64,000 nt of DNA, taken from the NCBI GenBank assembly GCA_023614405.1, contig CM042690.1, positions 662,416,802 to 662,480,801 of the forward strand. The letters are read 5' to 3'. Shown here piece after piece: positions 22,072-33,168 of this stretch (positions within the stretch are counted from its first letter, which is position 1; every line of letters begins with the position of its first letter). Position numbers and translations under genes: made by a program. This DNA comes from Avena insularis (lineage: Eukaryota; Streptophyta; Magnoliopsida; Poales; Poaceae). The notes under the pieces are model-generated. The model did no database searches, was not told the DNA's origin, and saw nothing but the letters and a program-made list of their open reading frames with translations.

Positions 22072-23290
22072 ACTCCCCCCAAGCTTAGACTTCGCTTGTC
22101 CCCGAGCGAAACTGAGCTCAATAAACATGGCCTCAGGTTTATGGAGTGAAGAGTCGATAAAAGAATACGGACAAGAAGCATCACATTCATCAAATACATA
22201 GATCATAATAGAAGACAACTCACTATTATATAACTCAACTTGTAATAAGTAAAAGAAACACAATAAATATACATAAAGTGAATCATAATTGGTAATGGAA
22301 AACTTAGCTCTTGGTCGAAGAATAGTTGATAATTTGCTGGAGTTCACAAATGACTGGTTTTTCAATGATAGCTTTCAAAGTAGTAAACATCAGGATAAGA
22401 GCAATGTGCAAAACAAGGAACATAAGGGACATGATTGACTAAATCAACATATGAATGAATGAAACACAATAACTCAAAATACTTGCTGAGATAGAAGGGA
22501 GTAGGTTTACTGACTCAATTACAAAGTAAAAGAAAGGCCCTTCAAAGAGGGAAGCAGGGATTGCAAGTCTCATAAAGAGCTCCCAAAAATTATGATACTT
22601 ACTAGCTTTCAGCTCTCATTGCCCCTATCATAGGCATCTTTAGGTGATTAAGGTTAAAGTGACACAACTAAGAGGATATGCTTGACAAGTTATAAGTTGA
22701 AATCTCATGCCCCTTACTTATGAGTACCGATCCTCACGCTACTCAACTTCAGTCACGAGCAATCTCTTGTCATTGTAAATACATGTGTATCATTGAGAAC
22801 CGCCAACGGGGTACCCCTTGCACATGACACAGGAGCTATCCCATAATCAAAATGACAAGGCAAGCAGACAATGAGCATCTCAGCAATCTTTTTATTTGCT
22901 ATTTGCATAGGTTTTTATTGAGGATGCTTCATAGAATGCTCACTATAGTTATGCTGCAAGTTTCCACCATGATTAGGCATGGCTTAGGCTAGAGGCCCAG
23001 GCGTTTCTCTAACACACATATAAACTCCATGATCTTACAAGTTCCACTTTTATTTCACACCTCCGGGATCCATAAGCAAAAGAACATGATATCAACTAGG
23101 TACAAAGTACCAAATGAAGTGTTGAAAGCGGTCCCCATGATATATGGTTCGGCTAACTTAAACTCATAAAGCGCAAGCATATATGCAACAAAGAAGGACC
23201 CAATGGTTCAAGTTTATTAAATGCAAGAAAGTAATGTGTGCCATCAAGTTCGTGAGAGCTTTAATCACTAATTTTCACATAACAAGTTTA
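22072..23290 (-). other. Ath-1 3' interior with shared Athila module
   Basis: Begins (minus strand, beside the LTR) with the purine tract corresponding to cccccc at 22076, then about 500 bp unique to the Ath-1/3/4 type. The stretch 22600-23290 is the conserved non-coding module also found in Ath-2, Ath-3 and Ath-4. No coding capacity seen. Confidence 0.75.
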
Positions 23291-23306
23291 AGAAGTTTAA
23301 TCCCGA

Positions 23307-23734
23307 AGAGGCGGCGGAATCTTTCTGTGGTCGCTCCCTCAGTCTTAGGGTTTCGGGAGGTTGATATACGCCAGAGGGGAGTGGCTGGAGTGGGCCAGGT
23401 TGGCCACACCACCTCCTGGCGCGGCCTAGGGCTGCCCACGCCATGGGGTTGTGTGGGCCCCCTGTGGCCCATCTCCAATCCATCTTCTGGCATCCTTAGT
23501 CTTCTGGAAAAATAGGATTTTCCATATATTTTCCCGAATTTTCTTATCTTCGTGAATTTTGCCTCCAAACATCACCTTTTCCATCAGAATCCTGACTGCA
23601 GTGGTCCATGCTCCAAAAGTCATCAACCATGCAAAAATAGATGAAATAACATAAGTATCACCTCTCGGTATGAAATATATCAATGAATAATAGTGAATTA
23701 AGACATAGAATAGTGATGCAAAATGGACATATCA
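23307..23734 (-). repeat. Ath-1 5' LTR, first 430 bases only
   Basis: Matches the part of the LTR from its TGATA start to the gaggcggcgg block and stops there at the deletion junction. Confidence 0.88.
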
Positions 23735-23739
23735 CGGTC

Positions 23740-24479
23740 CACAAGCGTGGAGTCGACCCGGAAGCCGGAGTCGATGTGGTGGCGAGTTGCGAGGCGTCTA
23801 GCCAGACGAAGTTGACGCAGCAGATGTAGTTTGTTCTAGCAAAGTCGACACGTCGTGTCGGTACACCAGGATGATAAATCTATCCAGAAGAATGTTGGTT
23901 GATGCAAATATGCACTTTACTGATCCGTGAGACCATGATTGATGTTGTTGACGTGCTCTCCATTAAGTATGTGGTACGTGTATTCTGATAGAAGCTCCCC
24001 GATGTGAAGCCAAATTAATTGAGATGCACGTGAACCTTTTCCATCGATTTTCGATTCCTAGCAGAAACCGATCCGGTCGTTTTTTAATAGAAGTAATGGG
24101 AATACGTCCAGGGATCTCTCCAGATTTCTTTTCTTCCTGGGAATCGCTGCCAAGCCTTTTCCTGTTCTTTGAAACAAGGTCACGTGGGCAATCCTTTTGA
24201 TTCGATGCTTGTGCGCAACACGTATGACTTCTGCCTAGTGTTTTAGGTGAACTCGAATGATCATGATAATGGATGAACCGGCCGCTATCGAATACTTTTA
24301 GAACTCTTGATATTGTAGATCTGATCAACAGTATACCGAGGTGGCGAAGATAAACTCGGCTGCAACAAGAACATTGATGACAAAACTTCCCGTACTGCCA
24401 TAGATCTGTTCCTCGAGAGCCGACGTATCGTAGATTGCAGGTGATAGGGCCGTCGAGATCGTAACATCAACACTCCCAA
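23740..24479 (-). other. Tat-B 5' interior, non-coding
   Basis: Short repeat-motif remnant to about 23850, then a leader-like region. No gag is present where Tat-A has it. Sequence close to the primer site keeps short similarity to the Tat-A leader. Confidence 0.6.
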
Positions 24480-24497
24480 TTCCCACAGACGGCGCCA
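24480..24497 (-). other. Tat-B primer-binding site
   Basis: Minus strand TGGCGCCGTCTGTGGGAA, identical to Tat-A including the 2-base gap to the LTR. Confidence 0.85.
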
Positions 24498-24499
24498 AT

Positions 24500-25062
24500 T
24501 GACGAGGGTTTAACTCATCAATGCCCATTGTTATGGACTTGGGTTTTGGAGAAGGAGGGAGCGCTGGAAGTATCGATCGGCTAGCAAACAAGCACATAGG
24601 GACGCAAGGTTTACCTAGGTTCAGGCCTCGTAGAGGACCCTACTCCTGCTTGTCTACTCTTGATTGATCATGATCCAAAGGATTACAATGTCGCCGATGG
24701 CGATGTATGAGCAGATTAGATCTGGCGGGTGTTGTCTAGATCTATTGTAGGAGTCGCGATGTCTAGATCTATTGTGGCGTAGAGTGTTGCGATTGAGAGG
24801 TTGCCTTATTGTTGGACCCTCCTAGCCTTTATATATGGAGAGGCTAGGTCTCAGGTACCAATACGAGTTGGTTACAAGTTGTATTCAAACTCTAGTCTTG
24901 AGGTTTCCTTGTCTTATGCATTTGGGAGTCCGTGTCCATATGGGCTTCATATCACTCAAACCGTCATAGGCATCATGAACCTTGGAAATTCGTCAAGTGG
25001 ACCTTCCGTCGAGCCGCACCAGGTAGGCTGTAGTCGAGTGCCTATTGGGCATACCCATGTCA
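24500..25062 (-). repeat. Tat-B 5' LTR with TATA box
   Basis: 563 bp. The minus-strand TATA-like atatataaagg corresponds to plus 24826-24836. Differences from the other LTR are mostly transitions. Confidence 0.9.
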
Positions 25063-25067
25063 CCTAC

Positions 25068-26036
25068 AAACTCTAGTATTTTCCTAAATGTTTTCCAATA
25101 AGGATTTAGTTGTGGTCTGCTGCAAATGCTCTATGCAGGAGAAATTATCTTTTGGATAACTTTTTAATACATGGGTGCCGCAACCTAGCTCATATTTTGA
25201 AGCTTGACAATGTAATCCATAACTTGAGAATCTAGTAACTTTACCTCTGCGGTAAATGTTGCAACCTTTCTATTCAGACATGCTGAGTCTAAAGTATCTT
25301 TCCACTTAACCGAATCTGAATCTCAAGCAGATATGATGGTTGGTGTCCTTCAAGGTTTTTGACATAGGTCTCTTCGAAAGTCCGGCAAGATTGATGTAGT
25401 GGTTGACACAATCAGTCGGAAGGCCTATTGTCATATACTTTTGAACCAGCAATAACAACCACTCCTCACGAGCTTCTTCTATGCTTTACCATAGGAGTTG
25501 TGTTCACGGTTCCCATTGTATCCAAAGTACGACCTTTCACTTGATGTTCCATGTCTCGAACATCAAGGAGAACATTTAAAGTAGAGTTGATAAATGTCTC
25601 TCGGTCGATCCTCCAGACCCTTTTAGGTTGGAAAGTGTACAGTTGTGCCAAGTAATTGAAGTCTGAGAATGAAGTTTCTTTTTCCTCGTGTCATCAGGAA
25701 TCTTCTTATAGATTCATCTTAGTGGTGTAAAGTGATATCACGATCTTTGGCAAAGATTTTGATAATCCTAGATGACTTAAGAGTTTCCTTCAGTTCCCCT
25801 AACATGTTCGAAGAGCTACTACGGTTTTGATAATCAAAACTTCCTCTTGTTACATGTTCCTTGTGACTCTTACAAGTCCTCTCCACAAAATAACCTTTCT
25901 GTCTTGACCTTCTGTTGAACGAAGAGTGATCCTTATGTATCAAAAGTAGTTCAATATCTTGGTTATCCGTATCTCAGTATCCCTAAAAGCTCTACTTAAG
26001 CCATCTAGCAGAGTTTCATTTTTTGAAGTCTGTGGT
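25068..26036 (+). pseudogene. Host-CHR RNase H to integrase linker remnant
   Basis: The decayed interior continues after Tat-B. At 25384-25430 the reading G-K-x-D-V-V-V-D-T-x-S-R-K-A-Y matches the conserved chromovirus stretch G-K-x-N-V-V-A-D-A-L-S-R-K that ends RNase H. Integrase motifs downstream are not identifiable. The stretch ends at the gtggt duplicated by Ath-2. Confidence 0.6.
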
Positions 26037-27458
26037 TGATGACCCACAAGTATAGGGGGTGTATCGCAGTATTTTCGAGGGAAGTGAAACCCAATTTATT
26101 GATTCGACACAAGGGGAGCCAAAGAATATTTATAAGCCTTAACAACTAAGTTGTCAATTCAGCTGCACCTGGAAACAATCTTGCTCACAGCAGTTTATCA
26201 GTAGCAACAATTTTGTAGTAGGAATAGCAAAGTAGCAGCAGTAGTAAAGTAAAGACAATAGTTGCAATAGCAGTAAACAGAGGGATTCGAGTGTGGTAGG
26301 CATAGGGATGGATGGCGGGTGTTGCATGGACAAGACAATTCACATAGCAATCAGAACATAGGACAATTGCAGATAAATAAGATAAAGCATCCAAGTACTA
26401 GATAATCCTAGGCATGTGTTCCATATATAGTCATACGTGCTCGCAATGAGAACTTGCACAACATCTTTTGTCCTGCAAATTGACCCGTTTTGTGGGGCCT
26501 CAAGGGAACTACCGGCAATTAAGGTGCTCCTTTTAATAGAGCACCGGAGCAAAGCATTAACACTCCGTGAACACATGTGATCCTCACATCAAAGCCATTC
26601 CCTACGGTTATCCCGATTTCTATCACTTTGGGGCCATTGGTTCCGGACAACAACGTGTGTATACAACTTGTAGATAAGACCAAAAACAATACTATCATAA
26701 TGAATCAATAACATGTTCAGATCTGAAATCATGGCACTCGGGCCCTAGTGACAAGCATTAAGCATAACAAGTCGCAACAAAGTCATAAAGTACTAATAGA
26801 AGATACTAGGCACCATGCCCTAACAATCTGATGCCATTACATGAATGACCTCATCCAATCCCTACCATCCCCATGGCCTACAGCGGGGGATTACTCACTC
26901 ATAGATGGGGGAAACATGGATGGTCGATAGAGAAGCGATGGTGATGATGATAATGGCGATGATCTCCTCCAATTCCCTGTCCTGGCAGGGTGCCAGAACA
27001 GAGTTTCTGGTGCTATTTTGTGGAATCTGGTGGTGGCGGCGGAGCGGAACACCTTCTGGAAAAATGTTGAACCCCCCTAAGTTTTTAGGTCAGAAGGTAA
27101 CTTATAGGCGAAGAGGGAGACCGAGGGAGTGCAGGCGGCCACCACCTGGCTGGCCAAGCCTAGCCTGTGACTAGGTGGTGTGGCTGGGCCCCAGCCCCAC
27201 TCCGTCTCATATTCGCTCCGGAGTCTTACGTGAAATAGGATTTCTGGCTTTTGTCCTGTCCAATTCCGAGAATATTCATTTTCTGACTTTCCTGGAACCA
27301 AAAACAGCAGAAAACATGCAGCTGGCACTGTGGCTCTTGTTAATAGGTTAGTCCAAGAAATCATATGAAAACTACTCCAAAGTGTGGACAAAACACAAGA
27401 AAGTGGATAAAACCAAGCATGGAACATCAAAAATTATAGATACATTTGCAATGTATCA
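26037..27458 (-). repeat. Ath-2 3' LTR
   Basis: 1422 bp, ends tgtatca. The adjoining interior (27459 on) gives aagcttggggatgt on the minus strand, the purine tract. Confidence 0.92.
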
Positions 27459-28007
27459 ACATCCCCAAGCTTAACTCCTGCTCGTCCTCGAGTAGGTAAG
27501 TGATAAGAAGAAAGAATAATTTTTGAGGTGACATGCACCATCATAAACTTGATCAAAGTATTTGTAAAACATTCATAGCTGGGATCATAGTACTTCAACA
27601 TAACATGAAAGATAAAGTTCTAACAATAAGACAAAGCAACTATGTTGCAACATGAAAAGGCACAAACAAAAGATTCATGAATAACAATGCTTTGCAATAC
27701 GTTTGTTTGTTTCACATAAAGAAAACATAGTATAGTGGCATTCAACTTGTCCCTCATAGAGTAGCAAACATAAATGCATAGGACACCTTCAAAGTTTATA
27801 AGAGTGACTAGATACAAATAGTTTAAAACAAGCAATATCAAGGTATGCATTAATCAACAAGTCTTGGGACAATGCACATAGAACTAAGAATGGCCACTAT
27901 GCTCTCAAGAAAGTGCTCATCGAATGTGTGGAGACTCAACAAGGAAATGAACAGGTTTTGAAAAGTTTGAAAGGCTTCCAAATGCTGAAAGTATGGTACT
28001 CATTAGC
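27459..28007 (-). other. Ath-2 interior beside the 3' LTR, non-coding
   Basis: A-rich, no supported ORF. Not similar to the corresponding part of Ath-1. Confidence 0.6.
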
Positions 28008-28690
28008 TTTGAGCTCTCATTGCCCCTATCATAACCATCTTTAAATGGTTAAGGTTAAAGTGACACAACTAAGAGGATATGCTTGAAAAGTTATAAATCG
28101 AAGTCTCATGCCCCTTACTTACGAAGACCGATCCTCATGCTACTCAACTTCAGTCACGAGTAAGCTCTTGCCATTGGAAGCATATACATATCATAGAGAA
28201 CCGCCAACAGGGTACCCCTTGCGCATGATATAGGAGCTATCCCATAATCAAAATGACAAGGCAAGCAGACAATGAGCATCTCAGCGATCTTTTTATTTAC
28301 TATGTGCATAGATTTTTATTGAGGATGCTTCTTAGAATACTCATTATGGTTATGCTGCAAGTTTCCACCATGATTATGCATGGCTTAGGCTAGCGGCCTA
28401 GGCGTTTATCTAACATACATACAAACTCCATGATCTTACAAGTTCCACTTTTATTTCACACCGCCGGGATCCATAAGCAAAAGAACATGATATCAACGAG
28501 CTACTAAGTACCAATGAAATGTTGAAAACGTTCCCCATGATACATGGTTCTACTAACTTCAACTTATAAAGCACAAACATATACGCAACAAAGAAGGACG
28601 CAATGGTTCAGGTTTACTAAATGCAAGAAAATAAAGTGTGCCATCGAGTTCGTGAGAGCTTTACTAACTAACTTTCTCATAACAAGCAAA
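28008..28690 (-). repeat. Shared Athila 3' module, Ath-2 copy
   Basis: Closely matches Ath-1 22600-23290, Ath-4 39975-40670 (opposite strand) and, less well, Ath-3 42770-43535. Conserved landmarks are tgagctctcattgcccctatcat, gagaaccgccaac, caagcagacaatgagcatct and gtgccatc-gagttcgtgaga. No reading frame is conserved among copies. Confidence 0.8.
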
Positions 28691-29816
28691 CATTTTATTC
28701 GGAAGAAAACAAGGCATATTGAATATGCACGAAAGTAGCAAATGATGCTAATAGGTAGGTATGGTGGACACTTTGGAAATACTTGGTTTAGGGAGTTGGA
28801 AACTTGAGTAAAACATACTCAGTGTAAGTGAAGGCTAGCAGTAGTAAGGGAGCGACAAACGAGAGAGCAATAATGGCCATAATCATGCAGAGCGACAAAA
28901 CATCATTGATCAAAGCATAAAGTGATACTACAAGTTGAAAACTAAAGGATCATAATGGCTTATGGTGACTTGGGATAGTCATAACATGGTGTGAGCATGT
29001 GCTAAGTCAACCCAAATAAAGCATCAAAGGAGAATACCACAATACTATGCTTTAATATGCTAAACAATGCATGATTCTTCCAAGGCACATTAAGCAATCT
29101 CAATTGTTTATAACAAGTCATGCTACAGCAAAGAATACTAAGCATAATGCCAAAACAATATCAAGCATGGCATAACAAAGCATAGGCACAGTAAAAAACA
29201 AGCTCTCTTTAACCCTTAAGCATGAACTTTCCTACTCTTTTCCAATCCAAACCAAACTATTTGAAAACCAATGTATGAAAGAGGGGGTCCAACCAATTTA
29301 TTCAGCAAACTAAGCAAACAAAGAAAACAAAAAACCAAAACGAAAACGAAAAAGAAGACGCTCCAAGAACAACACAACTATGCATGAAACAATAAAAATG
29401 AAGCATTTGGAAGAAACCTCAGATTTTTATTGATGAAGAGGGGGATGCCTTGGGCATCCCCAAGATTTGACGCTTGTACTTCTTGGATATTTCTTGGGGT
29501 GACACGCGTGGCATCCCCAAGCTTGAGCTTTAGCCCATCCTTCATCTCATTACTCATTCCTTCCATACACCTGAAATTTTTCCTTCATACAAAACTTCAC
29601 ACAATCTTTATTAGCAACATTAGTGCACTCAAGATAAATAAGTCTTAAGGTTCAGTTCTAACACCAAATGAACTTCCATTAAAACACTAGCTACTGTAGC
29701 ACTTCCCTCAAAAAGCTCAATTCCCCAAAAGAACTCAAAAAGGAAACAACAAGAAGCAAATGCAGAAAATGGCAGAAATCTGTCAAAACAGACCAGCAGG
29801 TAAAGACGATTTTTTT
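28691..29816 (-). other. Ath-2 interior between module and gag, non-coding
   Basis: A-rich with short chance ORFs. Near 29780 the minus-strand sequence ctgctggtctgttttgacag matches the post-gag region of Ath-4 (38017-38036). No env-position ORF like those of Ath-3 and Ath-4 was found. Confidence 0.55.
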
Positions 29817-30530
29817 CTAAATAGATCCAGGAGGTAAATTACTAAACCAAGTTTTAGCTTCCCCTTTTAGTGAAAAAGGGAAAATCTTAGCAACAAAGTA
29901 AGTATGTATCTTAATATCATCAGAAAACAAGCCACTCATGGTAGAAAGCTCAGTCATATGTGCTACTGCACTTTCATTCTTAGTACCACAAAAAGGTGCT
30001 TTCTCAACAATAGCTATGTAAGATAGATCAAGAGAGAAATCATAATCTTTATCTTTAATGTTTATGGGAGAATCATCAAACTTAGCAATAGGAGACAATT
30101 TGGGTCTAATAGTACGCATCTCAAGGAGACTCTTAGTAGCACTCCTATCATGGGTTTTTTTACATTCTTTAATAAATTCATCGGTCATCTCAACATAACC
30201 ATCTTCAATATCATAACTTTCACTAGACTCGGGTGAACTAACAGGTGTAGTAGTAGTGTCTTCATTACGAGTTTCAGTATTTCCAGCTATAGTTCTAGCA
30301 ATCGTAGCATCTAGGAAAGGACCTACCGAACCACTCTTATCAAGCACAGTAGAAGCAGCATCATAAGCATCAAAAGTTTCAGATTCAGCAGTAGTGGCAG
30401 TGTGTGTAGCATGTGTAACGAGCTTACTCATAATAGATGGTGAATCAAGAGCAATAGAGGTGTTCAGAACCGTACCTCTTCTTGTAGTGGATGGTAAAAT
30501 AGGAACCTTGCCATCACGAGACTTACCCAT
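29817..30530 (-). pseudogene. Ath-2 truncated gag
   Basis: 237 codons from MGKSRDGKVP. The first 130 residues are a Thr/Ser-rich leader; LSYIAIVEKAPFCG and FPFSLKGEAKTWFSNLPPGSI belong to the gag core. The protein stops directly after PPGSI, just where the most conserved gag motif ends, and the DNA switches to post-gag non-coding sequence. The rest of gag and all of pol have been deleted. GGTAAGTC immediately after the ATG (minus strand) resembles a splice donor and could make subgenomic RNA. A protein of this length lacks the second half of the capsid. Confidence 0.75.
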
Positions 30531-30590
30531 GATGGATGGATAGCAGCGAACAATAGAGAATCCAAGTGAACTTGATAAATAAAGCTATGC

Positions 30591-30608
30591 TCCCTGGCAA
30601 CGACGCTA
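30591..30608 (-). other. Ath-2 primer-binding site (mutated tRNA-Asp type)
   Basis: Minus strand TAGCGTCGTTGCCAGGGA against the usual tggcgccgttgccgggga; three mismatches. It lies 11 bases inside the LTR, as in Ath-3 and Ath-4. Confidence 0.75.
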
Positions 30609-30619
30609 GAAAATAGTCT

Positions 30620-32026
30620 TGATGACCCACAAGTATAGGGGGTGTATCGCAGTATTTTCGAGGAAAGTGAAACCCAATTTATTGATTCGACACAAGGGGA
30701 GCCAAAGAATATTTATAAGCCTTAACAACTAAGTTGTCAATTCAGCTGCACCTGGAAACAATCTTGCTCACAGCAGTTTATCAGTAGCAACAGTTTTGTA
30801 GGAGGAATAGCAAAGTAGCAGCAGTAGTAAAGTAAAGACAGTAGTTGCAATAGCAGTAAACAGAGGGATTCGAGTGCGGTAGGCATAGGGATGGATGGAC
30901 GGGCGTTGCATGGACAAGACAATTCACATAGCAATCAGAACATAGGGCAATTGTAGATAAATAAGATAAAGCATCCAAGTACTAGATAATCCTAGGCATG
31001 TGTTCCATATATAGTCATACGTGCTCGTAATGAGAACTTGCACAACATCTTTTGTCCCCGACCCGTTGCGCTGCGGGCCTCAAGGGAACTCGGCAATTAA
31101 GGTGCTCCTTTTAATAGAGCACCGAGCAAAGCATTAACACTCCATGAACACATGTGATCCTCACATCAAAGCCATTCCCTCGGTTATCCCGATTTACATC
31201 GCCGGGGCCATTGGTTTCGGACAACAACGTGTGTATACAACTTGTAGATACGACCAAAAACAATACTATCATAATGAATCAATAACATGTTTAGATCTGA
31301 AATCATGGCACTCGGGCCCTAGTGACAAGCATTAAGCATAACAAGTCGCAAACAAAGTCATAAAGTACTAATAGAAGATACTAGGCACCATGCCCTAACA
31401 ATCTGATGCCATTACATGAACGATCTCATCCAATCCCTACCATCCCCATGGCCTACAGCGGGGGATTACTCACTCATAGATGGGGGAAACATGGATGGTC
31501 GATGGAGAAGCGATGGTGATGATGATGGCGATGATCTCCTCAAATTCCCCGTCCCGGCAGGGTGCCAGAACGGAGTTTCTGGTGCTGTTTCGTGGAATCT
31601 GGTGGTGGCAGCGGAGCGGAACTCCTTCTGGAAAAACTTCTAACACCCCTGAGTTTTTAGGTCAGAAGGCAACTTATAGGCGAAGAGGGAGACCGAGGGG
31701 GAGTCTAGGGTGGCCAGACCACCCCCTGGCGCGGCCAAGTGGTGTGGCTAGGCCCCAGCCCCACTCCGTCTCATATTGTGGCTCCGGGAGTCTTTTGGTG
31801 AAATAGGATTTTTGGCTTTTGTCCCATCCAATTCCGAGAGTATTCATTTTATAACTTTCCTGGAACCAAAAACAACAGAAAACATGCAGCTGGCATAGTG
31901 GATCTTGTTAATAGGTTAGTCCAAGAAATCATATGAAAAGTACTCCAAAGTGTGGACAAAACACAAGAAAGTAGATAAAACCAAGTATGGAACATCAAAA
32001 ATTATAGATACATTTGCAATGTATCA
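30620..32026 (-). repeat. Ath-2 5' LTR
   Basis: 1407 bp, close match to 26037-27458 with scattered small indels. Confidence 0.92.
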
Positions 32027-32031
32027 GTGGT

Positions 32032-32429
32032 CATGTTCTTTCCGTTGTACGTTCTCCTTTTTAGAAGCTTAAACTATTCTGAAGCTCCATGGTCTCAATC
32101 CTTATGAAGACCAGCTTTGTAACAACTTGAAAACCATCTCCTTTTGTTTCCACCTTTACCTTGACGTGTTTCATGATCGTTGGCTCCAGAGATGTTATAA
32201 ACATCTATCCATGAGTTAACCATGAGATACTCTGTTCGTGGTTTTGAGTCTTTCCCTCTCCTCTTTAGTGTGTGCAGCTACCTCGAAGAAAATAAAGTGC
32301 TTCATTCATTCAATAATGGTGGCATGGATCAACCTCTTCAAAGAGATCGTCGAAGTCTAGTGTAACCCTGTTCCTTCTATATTCCTACCTAGGAATCTCG
32401 GGACGAGATTCTATTAAGGGGGATAGAGC
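32032..32429 (+). pseudogene. Host-CHR pol 3' end and polypurine tract
   Basis: Last 400 bases of the interior. No chromodomain can be read, but aatctcgggacgagattct at 32391-32409 is the typical tail of Tekay pol, followed by aaggggga (about 32416), the polypurine tract, immediately before the 3' LTR. Confidence 0.65.
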
Positions 32430-33168
32430 TGTAACACCCCTAGTTCTACTAATAGTAATTAGGGTTTGTTTTGTGCATCATGAGCATATCATGGTTTGAT
32501 AGATCTTGCATTAAGAGAAAGAAGAAATCCCTAGTTTTCCCCCTCTCTCAAATCAACTCAAAATGGTTTTGATTATTTCAAAAACTACCAAAATGTTGGA
32601 GCCCAAATGGATTAAAAGAGCCTCACAATATCTGAATAGTTTTACAAAACCCTCTGGTACTTTTGAAATGTTCAAAATAGTTTTTGAAAATGAAAATACA
32701 AACAAATAAATAGAAAACAAAAAAAGAAAAGGTTTTCTAAAAATAAAACATGTTGCTAACCCTAACTGGTTCACAACCCATCTCTCCCTCCTCTCTAACC
32801 GCCGCTCAGTGCGCAACCTGCAGCCTACCCCGCAAGCTTTGCCGTAGCTCGCTTGCAGCCCAGTATCCGTCCTAGTAGCAGCCCACCTCGGCCCGACCCA
32901 ACTTACCCCTTTGTTTCGTTGTCTTCCTCGCAGGGACAAGCTCCTCCGTGTCACCACCGGCACCGTCCGCCGTTGCCAGGATGCGTGCCTCACGCGACGA
33001 TGACCGCCGCCGCCCCCGAGCGCCTACAAGATCCTCTCGCCGCCACGAGAAACCCTAGCCCTAATTATCCCTCTCCATCATTCTCTCTCGCTCGTGTAGC
33101 TGAAACCCTAGCTCTAGTCGCCGCTATGCTCTGTCGTTCCGTGCCACTCCGAGCCCCGCTGAGGTGCC
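32430..33168 (+). repeat. Host-CHR 3' LTR, first part
   Basis: Starts tgtaacacccc. AT-rich until about 32750, then GC-rich and pyrimidine-rich with aaaccctag boxes like a plant 5' untranslated region. It ends at the Ath-3 insertion; bases 33164-33168 (gtgcc) are the target duplication. The 3' end overlaps the window start: 33126-33168 matches 1-43. Confidence 0.85.

Larger units (their letters stand above)
20573..23734 (-). mobile_element. Ath-1: internally deleted Athila-like element inside Tat-B
   Basis: Flanked by cggtc at 20568-20572 and 23735-23739. On the minus strand it begins with only the first about 430 bases of the 5' LTR (23734-23307), jumps across about 16 unmatched bases into the 3' non-coding interior (23290-22072), and ends with a full 3' LTR (22071-20573). 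Gag and everything before the 3' interior are lost. Because both outer ends and the duplication are intact, the deletion happened inside the element after, or during, insertion. Confidence 0.88.
17528..25062 (-). mobile_element. Tat-B: non-autonomous Tat-type element
   Basis: Flanked by cctac at 17523-17527 and 25063-25067. LTRs 17528-18090 and 24500-25062 are both 563 bp with roughly eighteen differences. The primer site is identical to that of Tat-A, and the LTRs share the first about 50 bases, an internal tcaggcc block and the TATA region with Tat-A. The interior, after removing Ath-1, is only about 3.2 kb and has no gag, pol or antisense gene. The region next to the 3' LTR matches Tat-A (cgtaattcgactca block, PPT-like repeats). 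It is best read as a derivative mobilised by Tat-A-like proteins. Confidence 0.88.
26037..32026 (-). mobile_element. Ath-2: Athila-like non-autonomous element with a different LTR
   Basis: Target duplication gtggt at 26032-26036 and 32027-32031. LTRs are 26037-27458 (1422 bp) and 30620-32026 (1407 bp). The terminal about 45 bases (tgatgacccacaagtatagg...) are shared with Ath-1/3/4 but the LTR body is different, starting tgatacattgcaaatg on the element strand. The primer site is a mutated tRNA-Asp type. The interior of 3.2 kb has a truncated gag and the shared 3' module, but no pol. Confidence 0.9.
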
